From the NCBI GenBank assembly GCA_022818135.1, contig JAFMSR010000006.1:34946997-35010996 (forward strand): a stretch of 64,000 nucleotides of DNA. The letters run 5' to 3'. Below the pieces are notes generated by a model that saw nothing but the letters and a program-made list of their open reading frames with translations, had not been told where the DNA came from and did no database searches. Positions 23,985-36,600 of the stretch are shown here, in pieces (the first letter of the stretch is position 1; the number at the start of each line of letters is the position of its first letter). The position numbers and the translations under genes are program-made. The DNA comes from Saxidomus purpurata. Its lineage: Eukaryota; Mollusca; Bivalvia; Venerida; Veneridae.

Positions 23985-26400
23985 AACGTCTATAGTTTCT
24001 GAATGACAAAGGTCTACAACTTCTGAATGACAAAGGTCTACAACTTCAGAATAACAAATGTGTACATCTTCAGAATAACAAAGGTCTACAACTTCAGAAC
24101 GACAAAAGTCTACAGCTTCAGAATGACAAATGTGGACATCTTCTGAATGACAAAGGTCTATAACTTCTGAATGACAAAGGTCTTCAGCTTCAGAATAACA
24201 AAGGTGTACAGCTTCAGAATGACAAAGGTCTACAGCTTCAGAATGACGAATGTCTACAACTTCTGAATGACAAAGGTCTATAGCTTCTGAATGACAAAGG
24301 TCTACACCTTCAGAATAACAAAGGTCTACAACTTCAGAATGACAAAGGTCTTCAGCTTCTGAATGACAAAGGTCTACAGCTTCAGAATAACAAAGGTCTA
24401 CAACCTCTGAATGACAAAGGTCTTCAGCTTCTGAATGACAAAGGTCTACAACTTCTGAATGACAAAGGTCTACAACTTCTGAATGACAAAGTTCTACAAC
24501 TTCTGAATGACAAAGGTCTACAGCTTCAGAATAACAAAGGTCTACAGCTTCAGAATGACAAAGGTCTACAGCTTCTGAATGACGAAGGTCTATAGCTTCA
24601 GAATAACAAAGGTTTACAGCTTCAGAATAACAAAGGTTTACAGCTTCAGAATGACAAAGGTCTACAGCTTCTGAATGACGAAGGTCTATAGCTTCAGAAT
24701 GACAAAGGTTTACAGCTTCAGAATGACAAAGGTCTACAGCTTCAGAATGACAAAGGTCTACAGCTTCAGAATGACAAAGGTCTATAGCTTCAGAATGACA
24801 AAGGTTTACAGCTTCAGAATGACAAAGGTCTACAGCTTCTGAATGACGAAGGTCTATAGCTTCAGAATGACAAAGGTCTACAACTTCAGAATGACAAAGG
24901 TCTACAACTTCAGAATGACAAAGGTCTACAGCTTCAGAATGACAAAGGTCTACAGCTTCAGAATGACAAATGTCTACAACTTCTGAATGACAAAGGTCTA
25001 CAGCTTCTGAATGACAAAGGTCTACAGCTTCTGAATGACGAAGGTCTATAGCTTCAGAATGACAAAGGTTTACAGCTTCAGAATGACAAAGGTCTACAGC
25101 TTCAGAATGACAAAGGTCTACAGCTTCAGAATAACAAAGGTCTACTGCTTCAGAATGACAAAGGTTTACAGCTTCAGAATGACAAAGGTTTACAGCTTCA
25201 GAATGACAAAGGTTTACAGCTTCAGAATGACAAAGGTCTACAGCTTCTGAATGACGAAGGTCTATAGCTTCAGAATGACAAAGGTCTACAACTTCAGAAT
25301 GACAAAGGTCTACAACTTCAGAATAACAAAGGTCTACAGCTTCAGAATGACAAAGGTCTACAGCTTCAGAATGACAAATGTCTACAACTTCTGAATGACA
25401 AAGGTCTACAGCTTCTGAATGACAAAGGTCTACAGCTTCAGAATAACAAAGGTCTACAACTTCAGAATGACAAAGGTCTTCAGCTTCTGAATGACAAAGG
25501 TCTACAGCTTCAGAATAACAAAGGTCTACAACCTCTGAATGACAAAGGTCTACAGCTTCAGAATAACAAAGGTCTACTGCTTCAGAATGACAAAGGTCTA
25601 CAGCTTCTGAATGACGAAGGTCTATAGCTTCAGAATGACAAAGGTTTACAGCTTCAGAATGACAAAGACCTACAGCTTCAGAAGGACAAATGACTTCTTC
25701 TGAATAACAAAGGGCTATACACTTAGCTTCTGAATGAAAACATTAATGCTGTTAGCTTTGGAAGAACAACAGTCCACAAATTCTGAAGTACAAAGGTCTA
25801 TAGATTCTGGAAAACAAAGGTCTACAGCTTCTGATAAGCAAAGGTCTACAGCTTCTAAAAAAATGGTTAGAACTTCTGAATGACAAACGTCTTTAGCTTC
25901 AGAAGGACAAAGATCTACAGCTTCTGAATGACAATGGTCTAGAGCTTCTGAATGACAAAGTTTATACCTTTAAAAGTACAAAGGTCTAGAGCTTCTGAAT
26001 AACAAAGGCCTAGAGCTTCTGAATGACAAATATATACAAAGGTCTACAACCTCTGATGCACAAAGGTCTACAGCTTCTGAAGGTCAAAGATATATAGCTT
26101 CTGAATTTCAAAAGTCAACAGCTTTTGAATGATAAAGGTCTATACAATGTAGCTTCTGAATGACAAATAGTGTTAGCTTTGGAAGGACAAAGGTCTACAG
26201 CTTCTGATGTACAAAGGTCTACAGCTTCTGATGTACAAAGGTCTACAACTTCTGATGTACATAGGTCTACAGCTTCTGATGTACATAGGTCTACAGCTTC
26301 TGATGTACAAAGGTCTACAGCTTCTAATTTAATGGGTACAAATTCTGGATGACAAAGGTTAACAGTTTCTGAATGACAAAGGTCTACACCTTTAAAAGAC
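23985..26400. repeat. 24 bp minisatellite with higher-order structure
   Basis: The unit is about aatgacaaaggtctacagcttcag. It is dense from 23,985 to 25,700 and decayed to 26,400. Variants (cttctg/cttcag, caa/cag, gacgaa/gacaaa, tctata/tctaca) recur in order: 24,829-25,030 matches 25,237-25,440 at an offset of 408 bp, 17 units. Since 24 is a multiple of three, open frames such as repeats of MTKVYSFR arise without being genes. Confidence 0.9.
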
Positions 26401-27556
26401 ACTGCTATTTCTTAAACTGCACAGCTATAGCTTTAACATAGGAAAGATCTGTAGATGCTGAATGGTAAAAGCCTATAATTTCTACATTGAAATGTCTGTA
26501 GCTGCTGAATTACAAATTTCTGACACTGCTGATAATAATGGCTAGGCATTTCAGAAAGGCAAGGTGTAGATTTTGCTCAACGGTCAATCAGAAATCAGGA
26601 AGTGTAAGATCCTGTATTTGGCGTACTTGCTTCAGTGAAGTAAAGTTTCTACCAATGGCAAGGAGTAACATCTGCTCAACTTTTACTGTCACAAACCTTC
26701 AAAACTTAAAGCTCAACAGTTAACACAGCAACAAATACAGACACTATAACTTAAATATAGACAGCTTTTGTTTCTTACACTTTGAATGATCTTTTGATGG
26801 ATCAGAAAAGTTTGTAAGTTCTACTTATTTCCAGTTACATTTTTAGATGGAAGATTTACATACTGCTGTTATTCAGAACAAATGGAAAACAGAAAACCAG
26901 ATACAGCCATATGGATGGTTAGTAGTATATCAAGTAATAAATATTTCTCTCTAGAACTTAATCAGATTATCTAAAAGGTTTCAAAGGTAAACTAAATGTT
27001 ACTTCATCAGTATAGGAATCAGATTTAAAATCACATGACAACATTTAAGCTAAATTATTGTCTAGGTCTAACCACACAGTTAACGATGACAGGTGTGAAG
27101 GAAGTTGAGTGATATTGGCGTCTACTCGACAATCAAAAATATACCAATGAGTATGTAATTTAATATACAAGTCATGGTTTTTAAATTAAGTCAATAATAT
27201 TTATATCAATAATTGAACATTTGCCAAGTTGTACGGGCAAGTTAGAGGACTTAAAAGCATTCCAAAATAGTTTACAATAGTTTGTGAATGTCGTCATCAG
27301 AAATTGTACTTTATCATGTCGTCATTGATTCTTGTGCTTAAAAAATTATTTTCTATTTATATCACACAAATGTGGAAAGGTAGATTAGACTGATCAAAAA
27401 AGAAAAATTAATGCATCTGGAATATTATGGCAACACCAAGCATTATAGTGACATGAACTATTGAAGTAAAACACTTTTTTTTGTATAAAATCCTCAACCA
27501 CAAAACTACAAAACGTTCCTGTGTGTAACAATATCTATTTTTTTCTAGCTAAAAAG
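26401..27556. other. Interval upstream of TRAF-like RING exon
   Basis: The missing first exon of the TRAF-like gene may lie here or further left. I found no start codon joined to a matching phase-1 donor that I would defend. Confidence 0.3.
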
Positions 27557-27698
27557 TGAGTCACACCCTGGAAGTGCTGGAGAACCCTTTCAAGATGCTC
27601 CATTTTTCTGTATGCTCACATTGCAAAAAGCTTCTTAATAGACCTGTGCAAACCAAAAACGGACATAGGTTTTGCCAGCACTGTTGGCAAGAAATCAG
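27557..27698 (+). CDS. TRAF-like gene, RING exon
   Basis: Acceptor aaaaag after a pyrimidine run; donor GTAAGA at 27699; phase 1 in, phase 2 out. It encodes SHTLEVLENPFKMLHFSVCS, then HCKKLLNRPVQTKNGHRFCQ and HCWQEI. The spacing C-x2-C, then GHRFCxxC, gives the first five RING ligands in order; the histidine is in the GHRFC position usual for TRAFs. A TAA lies just upstream in this frame, so the exon must be spliced at its 5' side or start at the internal Met. Confidence 0.7.
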
Positions 27699-30600
27699 GT
27701 AAGATTTTAACAATTTTGTATAGCTTAAACTACATGAAGGCTGTTCATGATCAAATGTAAAATGACCACTATACATATACCAACACAAGAGAAGAAAGAT
27801 TCTATGATCCACATGTATAAGTTTTGATAAAGATGTCTTGCATCAACTACATCATCTTGAAATCTGTGCAATCTGTAAAATCCGTACCTTTCTGAACATG
27901 GATGTTTTGACTTTTGTTTTATTGTAAGGTTAAAAGCAACCAGCATACTTACTTTTATGCTTAAAAAAGAAAGTTGTCAGTTTAAAAAAAGTTAACATAG
28001 GGATCATTTTGATGACATCTAACCCTATTGGGCTTGTGATCTTATAACTATGTACCTGATCTCCAATCATTTGATTTAATTAATACACCTTATGGTATGC
28101 ATATGATCCTTGAAGTAAACGTTATGGAAAATATAAACACATGGGCTTTACATTATTCAAGATGATGTAATGGAGTGTGAAACTAGGTCAGTGTCTAAAT
28201 GTTGTTCTTCACCTTCTTAATTAATGACAAATATGCACTGGACATTGAAATATGAAACAAATTATATCGAGATCAATGTCCACATTCAAACATGTAGTGA
28301 CATACTTTAAACGTTTTTTATAAGCTTCTGCAAAATATTTTGGTATTTCACTACATATTCATATGGAAATGGTTATGATTTCCATTGCTTCAAAAAGCAA
28401 AGACAAAAACAAAAACACTAGCAATAAATACATATTTCTAATTTCCCTCACTTCCCTAACGTAATTTTTATTGTAGTAAAAGTACTATATGCTGGCGTTG
28501 TGTTGAAGATAATGTTCAAGAGGACAAGAAATGTAACAAACTGAAAACAGTACGTATATTTCATACAATCTGACAGTTTATCAAACTTGGCAGATATTAT
28601 ACTTTGGGACAAAGTTCTGCATATTTATATATTTTATTAAATTTTCATTGTAATACGCACAGTTTCTAATAAGTTCAGTTCTAGATAATGCGTTGTTAGC
28701 ACTTGCTACTGATTAGTTTAAACCCCCATTGACAACACTTCTAGTTACGACCATTCAAAGGCTTTTGCTGGTTTCTTCTGTGTGTATTGGAGGAAGTTTT
28801 CTTTTTTCCATAGCCTCAATTCATTTTGCAGACCCATGACGTTTTCAGTGACAAAGGTGTTGTGTTTGACATCTACCATCTTCCAGCATGTTGCAGAGCT
28901 TGTGGCATGCACGCAAGTTTCTTTGAAATAAATAAGGTAACATTTTAATATTACCCTTTCTAACGCAATACTGACATAACGTCGTTTCTGATTGGTTACG
29001 TCGTATAAATTTGCGACTATTAAATAACGTATATATAGTCGCAAACATCGAACGACATTTAAATTATCGCATTTAAACACATTGTGTGTTAGAAAAGGGT
29101 TAACTATTTTGTGATTTTGACATTTTCGACCGTATATATGGTTTTAATGATCGCAAACAGTTTTAACAGCTCCGGCTAACGCCGTCGCCGTTAAAAATAT
29201 TTGCAACCATTAAAAACCGTATATACAGTCGCAAATATCAAAATTATAAAACAGTTAACCCTATATTAATAGTACCAGTTTTATCTTCATATAATAAAGT
29301 ATGATACATGACATTCTAGCATAAAGCTGCTCGCCCTCAGATTTTGGTAAAAAAATGAAGTTCTTCAAACTGTATGTAAATAACGTATTTTAGATTATAT
29401 AGTCATATAAAAAGTATCCATGTAAATTCCTGTCATGTATATCTCTAAATTTCAAATAATATGCTACAAAATTCAAAAGCGTTGCAAACGCTTTTGAAAT
29501 TCCAATATAAACATATAGTGTAGCGGTGCCGTGTAACCGACATTTTCAATCAATTTCTGCAAATTCCTACCTAGATTTTTGCTTGTATTTCAATTCAATT
29601 CAATTCAATTCAATTCAATATACTTTATTTAACGACGGTTACACAATAAACAATTTCAACATCATTTATCTCACTTGCGGCCGTCAACATTATGATTAAA
29701 GAAAACATTTACACACAATCAAGCATTCTTAACACATTTAAACAATGGTATATACAATGTATATATATTTAAAAAGAACAATTAAAGATGACGAACGCTG
29801 TGAGCGAGTTGCCTGTATTACTTCATATAACCATTCTTTTTATAATCATGGTTGTTTTCCAAGAAGATAGTTTCTGTAGTGTTTGCGAAACGTGTATAAT
29901 TTATCACAGGTACGGATTTGACCCGGGATTTCATTCCAGACAACCATAGCAGAATATTGGAAACTATATTTTGTATAACGCGATTTAATTAATGGATGAG
30001 GAATATCGTTTTTGTTTTTGGAACGAAGATTATAATTTGCAGTTGCATATGTATCGTTAATGAGTAGGTTTGATAAATACACAGGGGCTAAATTATGAAA
30101 AACTTTGTAAATTAAAACACCCATATGGTATTTACAATGTTCTAAGAACGGCAACCAATTAAGTTCTTGATATAGAGGCACTGACGGGTGATCGAACTCC
30201 TTGTCTAGGATCATTCTAGCTGATCTTTTCTGAATGTTAATAATTTTGTTTAAGAAGCTTATATTGGATTTAGACCAAACGATTGATCCATAATCAAATT
30301 TGGGTAAAATATAGCTATTGTAGAACAATACTCGCATTTCTTTATTTAGAATTGGTTTTATTCTTCGAAATAGTGATAATTTACAATTTAGGTTAGAATA
30401 TACCTTATTAATTTGATGTTTCCAAGTAAGTGTTTTATCAACATGTACGCCCAGGACTTTATGATTTGTAACGCAAGCAATATTGTTGCCGTTAATATTT
30501 ATATTTAATGTTGGATATTTCTTCGTATTGTGAACGGATCCTAGTAACATACAAGTAGACTTTTTGGGATTAAGGGACATTTGATTGTGTCTACACCAAC

Positions 30601-33600
30601 ATTCTACATTATTTAGATCAGTTTGTAATCTTTGTTCAATGTATTGAGGGGAATAATGGCTATTATATACAGTTGTATCGTCTGCATACATATCAACTCC
30701 TGAATGTTCCAATTTTAGTGGTAAGTCGTTAATGTAAATTAAAAATAATAATGGCCCAAGTATCGAGCCTTGTGGTACCCCTGAAATAACTGTTTGAAGA
30801 TTCGAAGACTTATCGCCCTCCATTACAATTTGTTTTCTGTTGGAGAAATAAGATCTAAACCAAATTATTGCGGAATCCGAAAAGTGGCATAGTTTGAGTT
30901 TTTGAAGTAGAAGTTCATGATTTACTGTATCAAATGCTTTTCTTAAGTCGAGATACAAAGCGCCGACCATTTTGCCGCTATCAATTTCCCTTGACCACTG
31001 GTCTATTAACCTTACAAGAGCGATCTGGCAAGAATGATTCTTTCTGAAACCAGATTGTGTATTATGTATAATGTTTGTATATTGAAAGAATCGATGTAAT
31101 TCATTTGTCATATGCTTTTCAAAGACCTTTGAAATAGTTGGCAAAATTGAGATCGGTCTATAATTATTAGCATCTTCCTTAGCATTACTTTTATGCAATG
31201 GAATAACACGCGCTAGTTTGAGTTCATTGGGGAAAATACCTGTTCGTATACTGTTATTTATAATTGATGCTATGGGTATGGCCAACACATCACTACATGC
31301 TTTTAGTATTCTTGGGCCAATGCCATCAAGACCAGTAGACTTCTTTGTGTTAAGCAAGTCTAATATATTTTTAACTTCTAGTGGGGTTATGTAATTTGCA
31401 TTGAATTCTTTATTCTTTAGTAAATTGTCATAATATGATTTTAAACTGTTAATATATTCTTCGCTGGGTCCTGAATAATTTTGATTTTGTAGTGCTATGT
31501 TAATAAAATGGCTATTTAAATTGTTTAAGATCGAGGATTTTTCATTGACAGTAATTCCATTAAATACCATTTCATCCGGCAGCATGTTAGACTTCGGTTT
31601 GTCCGATGTCAATATTTTGACATGTTTCCATAAATAGGAAGGTTCCTTATTTTCTTGCACAGCCTTATTGAAGAAGTCTTTCTTGGTGTTTTTAATTAGT
31701 ATATTTGTTTTATTTCTCCAGTGTTTATATTCATTGAAGTTTTTATTTTTTAAATGATAATCTCGTTGTTTTATGGAGTCTTTGATCTCATCTGTTATCC
31801 ATTCAGGCTGAGTTACATGCTTAATGCGGCTTGTTTTTATTGGTGCATGTATATTCATAAGTGCATTGAATATACTGTAGAACAATGACAGTGCCATTTC
31901 GGGATCATCTATTAATTCAATACCTTCAATACCATTTGATAATAAATCACGTTTAAAATTGTCTTCATCGAAACGTTTAAAACATCTGTATTTAATAACA
32001 TTATGAATGCCTTGTTTATTCACTTTTATTTTACTAGTGCGTCTTATCATGCAGACGGGTTTGTGATCGCTTATTCCAATATCTAGAACGCTGACGTTTA
32101 CTGCGTATTCCGGAAAAGTGGCATATATATGGTCAATTAATGATGACGTGTTTTCTGTTGTTCTGGTATATTGCGTAACTAATTGGGCAAATCCTATTTT
32201 AGCCAGACAGTCAACCCATTTCATGTTTTTGCATGTATTTTCTAAACTAAAGTGTATGTTATAGTCACCAAGTGCATATATATCATTATTTACTGATAGT
32301 GCCTTACATACTTGGTTTTCATAAATGTCGATCCATGATTGCAGTGAATCTGGCGGTCGGTAAATACAATTTAAAAGAAAAGATTTTGAGTGTTGCAGCA
32401 TAATTTCTACCCAAATAGATTCCAGGTTGGATTCTAGATCATACCTGCGTTTATATGTTATTACATTTTTAAGATAAATAACAATGCCGCCCTCGGTCTT
32501 AAAAATCTCTATCTTTACGTTCGAGATTGTAACCTGGGATCTGGATTTCAGCATCACTTACATTTATTGTAAGAAATGTCTCACTACACCCTAATATATG
32601 TATACATTGATCGGATAAAAACATTTTAATTTCATCGAGTTTGGGGAGAGTATGTTGCACATTTAAATGCACAATTTTTAGATCAGTCTTACCGGACAGA
32701 AGGTCTACATGTTTAGAATGTCTGTTACTCACATTCCTGCTAATTGGTTGTATGGAATTCGCTGAATTGTTTATCTGACTACACTCAATGTTTTTATTCG
32801 AATATGTATTATTAGATATGTGAGGAGTTTGAATGTCCGGGCTAGTATCATTATTTATACAGAAACTATCTTTTTCGGGCAACAATATAGAACGTTTTTG
32901 TTGTGGCGATATACATGTATTATTAGGTAATATTTCATTGCTGTCAGAGTCATTACTTTGATGCGTTGTAATAGCACGCTGTTTTGAGATTGAATTTGAT
33001 ACACTAACATACAGTAAAACTTCGATAACTCGAGGTCGCAAGGAGACGAGTAAAATGCTCGAGTTATCCGAGGTCTCGAGTTATCCGAATTATGGAAAGT
33101 TTACAAGTTTTGCTACTGTGACGTATCTTATTAACAAAGTGTATTTGAGGACCTTCGTGTTGTATTCATTTATTTCATTAACTCACGAATCCTGAATTTC
33201 CATTTTGTATCTATTCGATTAAATCCCGTCTGTTTGTTTACATACATGTACATGAGTGCAATTACTAAAAGACAACTGATTAATGGTGAAGGCGGAGTAA
33301 CGTAATGTTACTTCGCCCAGAGTATTTACCATCGTCGGAACCCACGGTTAATTCCTGCCGCTTCTCTCCGTCATATATATATATTCAATTGGGTAATGAA
33401 TAGCCTGGGTTACCGAGGATGAGTATTTACCGATCACTCTGAGTTTTTTAAAACTGTATTCCTTTAAATCAAGACGACTTGTATGCTAGACAATACCGGC
33501 CTAAGCTTATTTTTATTTTGCAAATGACTCATAAGCGAATAGTGATTAATCACTCACACTAGTTGTTGTTGTCGCAATTCGAAATAGAATATGAAGTTTG

Positions 33601-36600
33601 GATTTTATGTCGTGTTTTATCATTAATATTTTACTCAGACTCATAATTTTCATATCATCATTAAAAACTCGCAAACATACTTTCGTTAGTTTCTTCTTAT
33701 TCAATCAAAGTGATCGGCGGCTGTAATTACATAAATATATTGAAGACGATTAAAATGTGCGAATAACATTTTATACACTTTGGACACTGCACTGCCGATT
33801 AATCGATGATAAACAAACAATCAATTAACAATAGAAGTTTTTCAGCTGACGTGTCAAAATAATGATGCGCCCCAGCCGAGGTGAGAAAAAAGTCTGATAA
33901 TCAGTGACCTCGAGTTATCCATGGTAATTTAGTAAGAATTCTACCTGGCGGGACCACAGGTATTCCTCGAGTTATCCCAGGTTCTCGAGTTATTGATGCT
34001 CGAGTTATCCATGGTGATTTCTAGTTAAACATAGAGGAAAAATGGCCGGGACCGACAGGAGTCCTCGAGTTATCCGGGGTTCTCGAGTTATCGATGCTCG
34101 AGTTAACGAAGTTTTACTGTAGTTAATACATTCACATGGATACATATAACATTCATTACAAGTAGCAATTAAATAGTTAAAACGATTACTCTTAGTATAC
34201 TCATTGGCGACATAACTGGGCCCGCTCACAGTTACCTAATTGTATAAATTGTTCCGTGAATCTCTGCCTGTATACCTGTATCTACCAAATTGTACCCTGC
34301 TTCCGGTAGTGGTGCCCCTGGCGCGTTGATTGATGTGATTGTGCCTGGCCGGACTTCCTTTGGTGTAGATTGCAACAATGTCATTGATCTTGCGTAGAAG
34401 TGTGCGCGTCCCGTCATCCGATAAGTGTATACCGTCACGCTGGTAATAGCCACTCACAACTGCACCATCTCCATAGACGAAAGATGAATACGGGTCTATA
34501 CACTTGAAGTTGTTTTCCTGACACAAATGTTTAATGGCTTCATTTGCGTCCATTACCTTAACATCCGCCCTGGGACACAGCGTCGAAATATAGAAGCTAG
34601 AACCACTATTTACCACAGTCGTCGCTAGCTCATTGAGATCGCGGGATAACGTCGACGTCGAATTCCCGTTTGCGACGTTATTTCCGCCTGTGTAGACAAC
34701 TACCTTTTCGTAGATTTTTAGATTCATTTCTTGTAGAGTCTGCAGTACCTTACGTGTGTCCGCTCTTCGTAGTGTTCGAACATCGGTGTCCTGATGTAGT
34801 CCGCGGGGATAAATCCCCTTAAGCGTGGAGTCCCCTATTAGTAGCACTCTTTTGTTATGATCTTGTGTACGCTCACTAGAATGCGGGGAATTTGAAGCGC
34901 CATCTTCGACTGGTCTTTGTGTAGTAGGCGTACAAGTTGTGCTGTTTTGGGTGTTTCTGGTTTTAATGATGTCTGCCATAGACTGTAGCCTCTTCAGGAG
35001 TACTTCTGCTGATGAATTTATAGCCGTTTCTATGTTTTTGGTAGTGTTTGTCACTGTTTCCAGCTCTCCAAGCGTATTCTGGTACAGTACCTTATTGTAG
35101 GATTTCATGCTGGCGATTTCATCTCGTAGCTGGGACACTTGACGGGAGCTATCTTCCATGTGTTTATTTAATGTAGCTCCAATTTCTGTAATGTCAGACT
35201 CGATTGTTATGAGCATATTCATCACTGCAGATAAATCCGTCTGTACTGGTTCAGAGACGTCACCGCTAGGTGTATGCGATACTGTTTTAGTAGTTCTACT
35301 GCTGTGACAATGTGAAGAATTGGATATCTCACTGACGGCCGTTTTAGACTCGATTGATTTTACTTGTGTTTCCTCAGACTCATAATCTAAAGATATGCCT
35401 CCTGTGAGAGAGTGTAGGGAATCATCGGCTCTAACATGCAACGATATTTCCATGGCGTCCAGTATTTCCCGAAAGTCTATCTCTACAAACCGGCGCTGAT
35501 TCGATCCATTAACAAGAACAGAACATCTTGTTTCATATAAGTTCATGGTGTAACAATAAGTATCGTCTTTAAAGATCTTGTAACGGGTTTCAACATGTTT
35601 ACCCTTTTTATCTGTAACCGGAATATGTTTTGCGATTAAATTGTTTTCAGTAAAGTACCTGAATGTGGTAGAGCTGAAATGTGGATAAACATCAGTATTC
35701 AACTTCAGTGTGATTCCTCCTTCAGTAGTTTCGAACTTTATATCATCTCTTGACGATGCAACCACTTTTTTCTGAATTGTTTTCTTGTCGTTGAGGTCGA
35801 AATCTCGTATTTCCGGTTCAGCGCTGCAGTTATCATCCATTTTTCCGGTTTTTCTAGCCTTTTATAATTTGATATTTATGTATAAGTTTTCAGTTTTATT
35901 CTTTATCTAGCCTTTTATAATTTGATATTTATGTATAAGTTTTCAATTTTATTCTTTATTTACGTCTCATCCATGTAAATATCATACAATATATACACTT
36001 TACTAAAATCACATAAAAATTACATGGCCACTCTATAATAGAGTTACTAGAGACTGGCACATATTAATCTCATTAAAACATGACGTTATAGTGTTGAACA
36101 CTTGACAATATTTTGAATAAAATAGTTAAATTATACATGCTTATCTACATAACCATAACCCATGTTTTATCAAAATTAAGTATAAAACTCTTTTGTAGTA
36201 AGAATATATTGCACAAAAGGGATAAAATTCAATGGTAATCCTTAGCAGTGCTGTACGCTGCACAGTTAAATACAAAACATAAGTATGTCAATTTTTGAAA
36301 AAAGTATTTTTTTCAACGGTAACTGAGAGCGAGCAGCTTTAATAGCTCAAAATGTCATATAACACATCAAGTACAAAGAAAAAAAGCAAGATTAAATGCA
36401 AATTGATTTTGTACTGATTTCTATTTAAGAAATAATAAATGTCTCCCTGTATTTTATTGTTAAAGAAGTTCAGAAGCATAGTAATTAAATCACGAGTGCG
36501 AAGCATGATTTAATTTTTCACATCCGAACGACTATTTTTTTATTAAACAATAAAATATAGGGAACAATTTATTATTTTGATTCTAACACGTCATTTTTAA

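Larger units (their letters stand above)
29588..35990 (-). mobile_element. Nearly complete CR1/L2-like LINE
   Basis: Order on the minus strand: two 53 bp 5' UTR repeats (35854-35959), ORF1 with a coiled coil and an SGNH hydrolase domain (35840-34236), ORF2 with endonuclease and RT (34235-29846), a 3' UTR, and a terminal (ATTGA)n run (29,588-29,620). ORF1 with an esterase fold and a tandem-repeat 3' end are known traits of CR1/L2 group elements. A pogo/Tigger-like element interrupts ORF2, and one frameshift lies near 32,505. It sits in the last intron of the TRAF-like gene, antisense to it. Confidence 0.82.

Noticed and set aside
23985..25700. CRISPR-like array
   Set aside because: The 24 bp units abut each other with no spacers, and the context is eukaryotic. 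It is a minisatellite.
25035..26402. Open frames made of MTKVYSFR or CTSEAVDL repeats
   Set aside because: They come from the 24 bp minisatellite, whose unit is divisible by three. Frames exist on both strands and there are no flanking exons.
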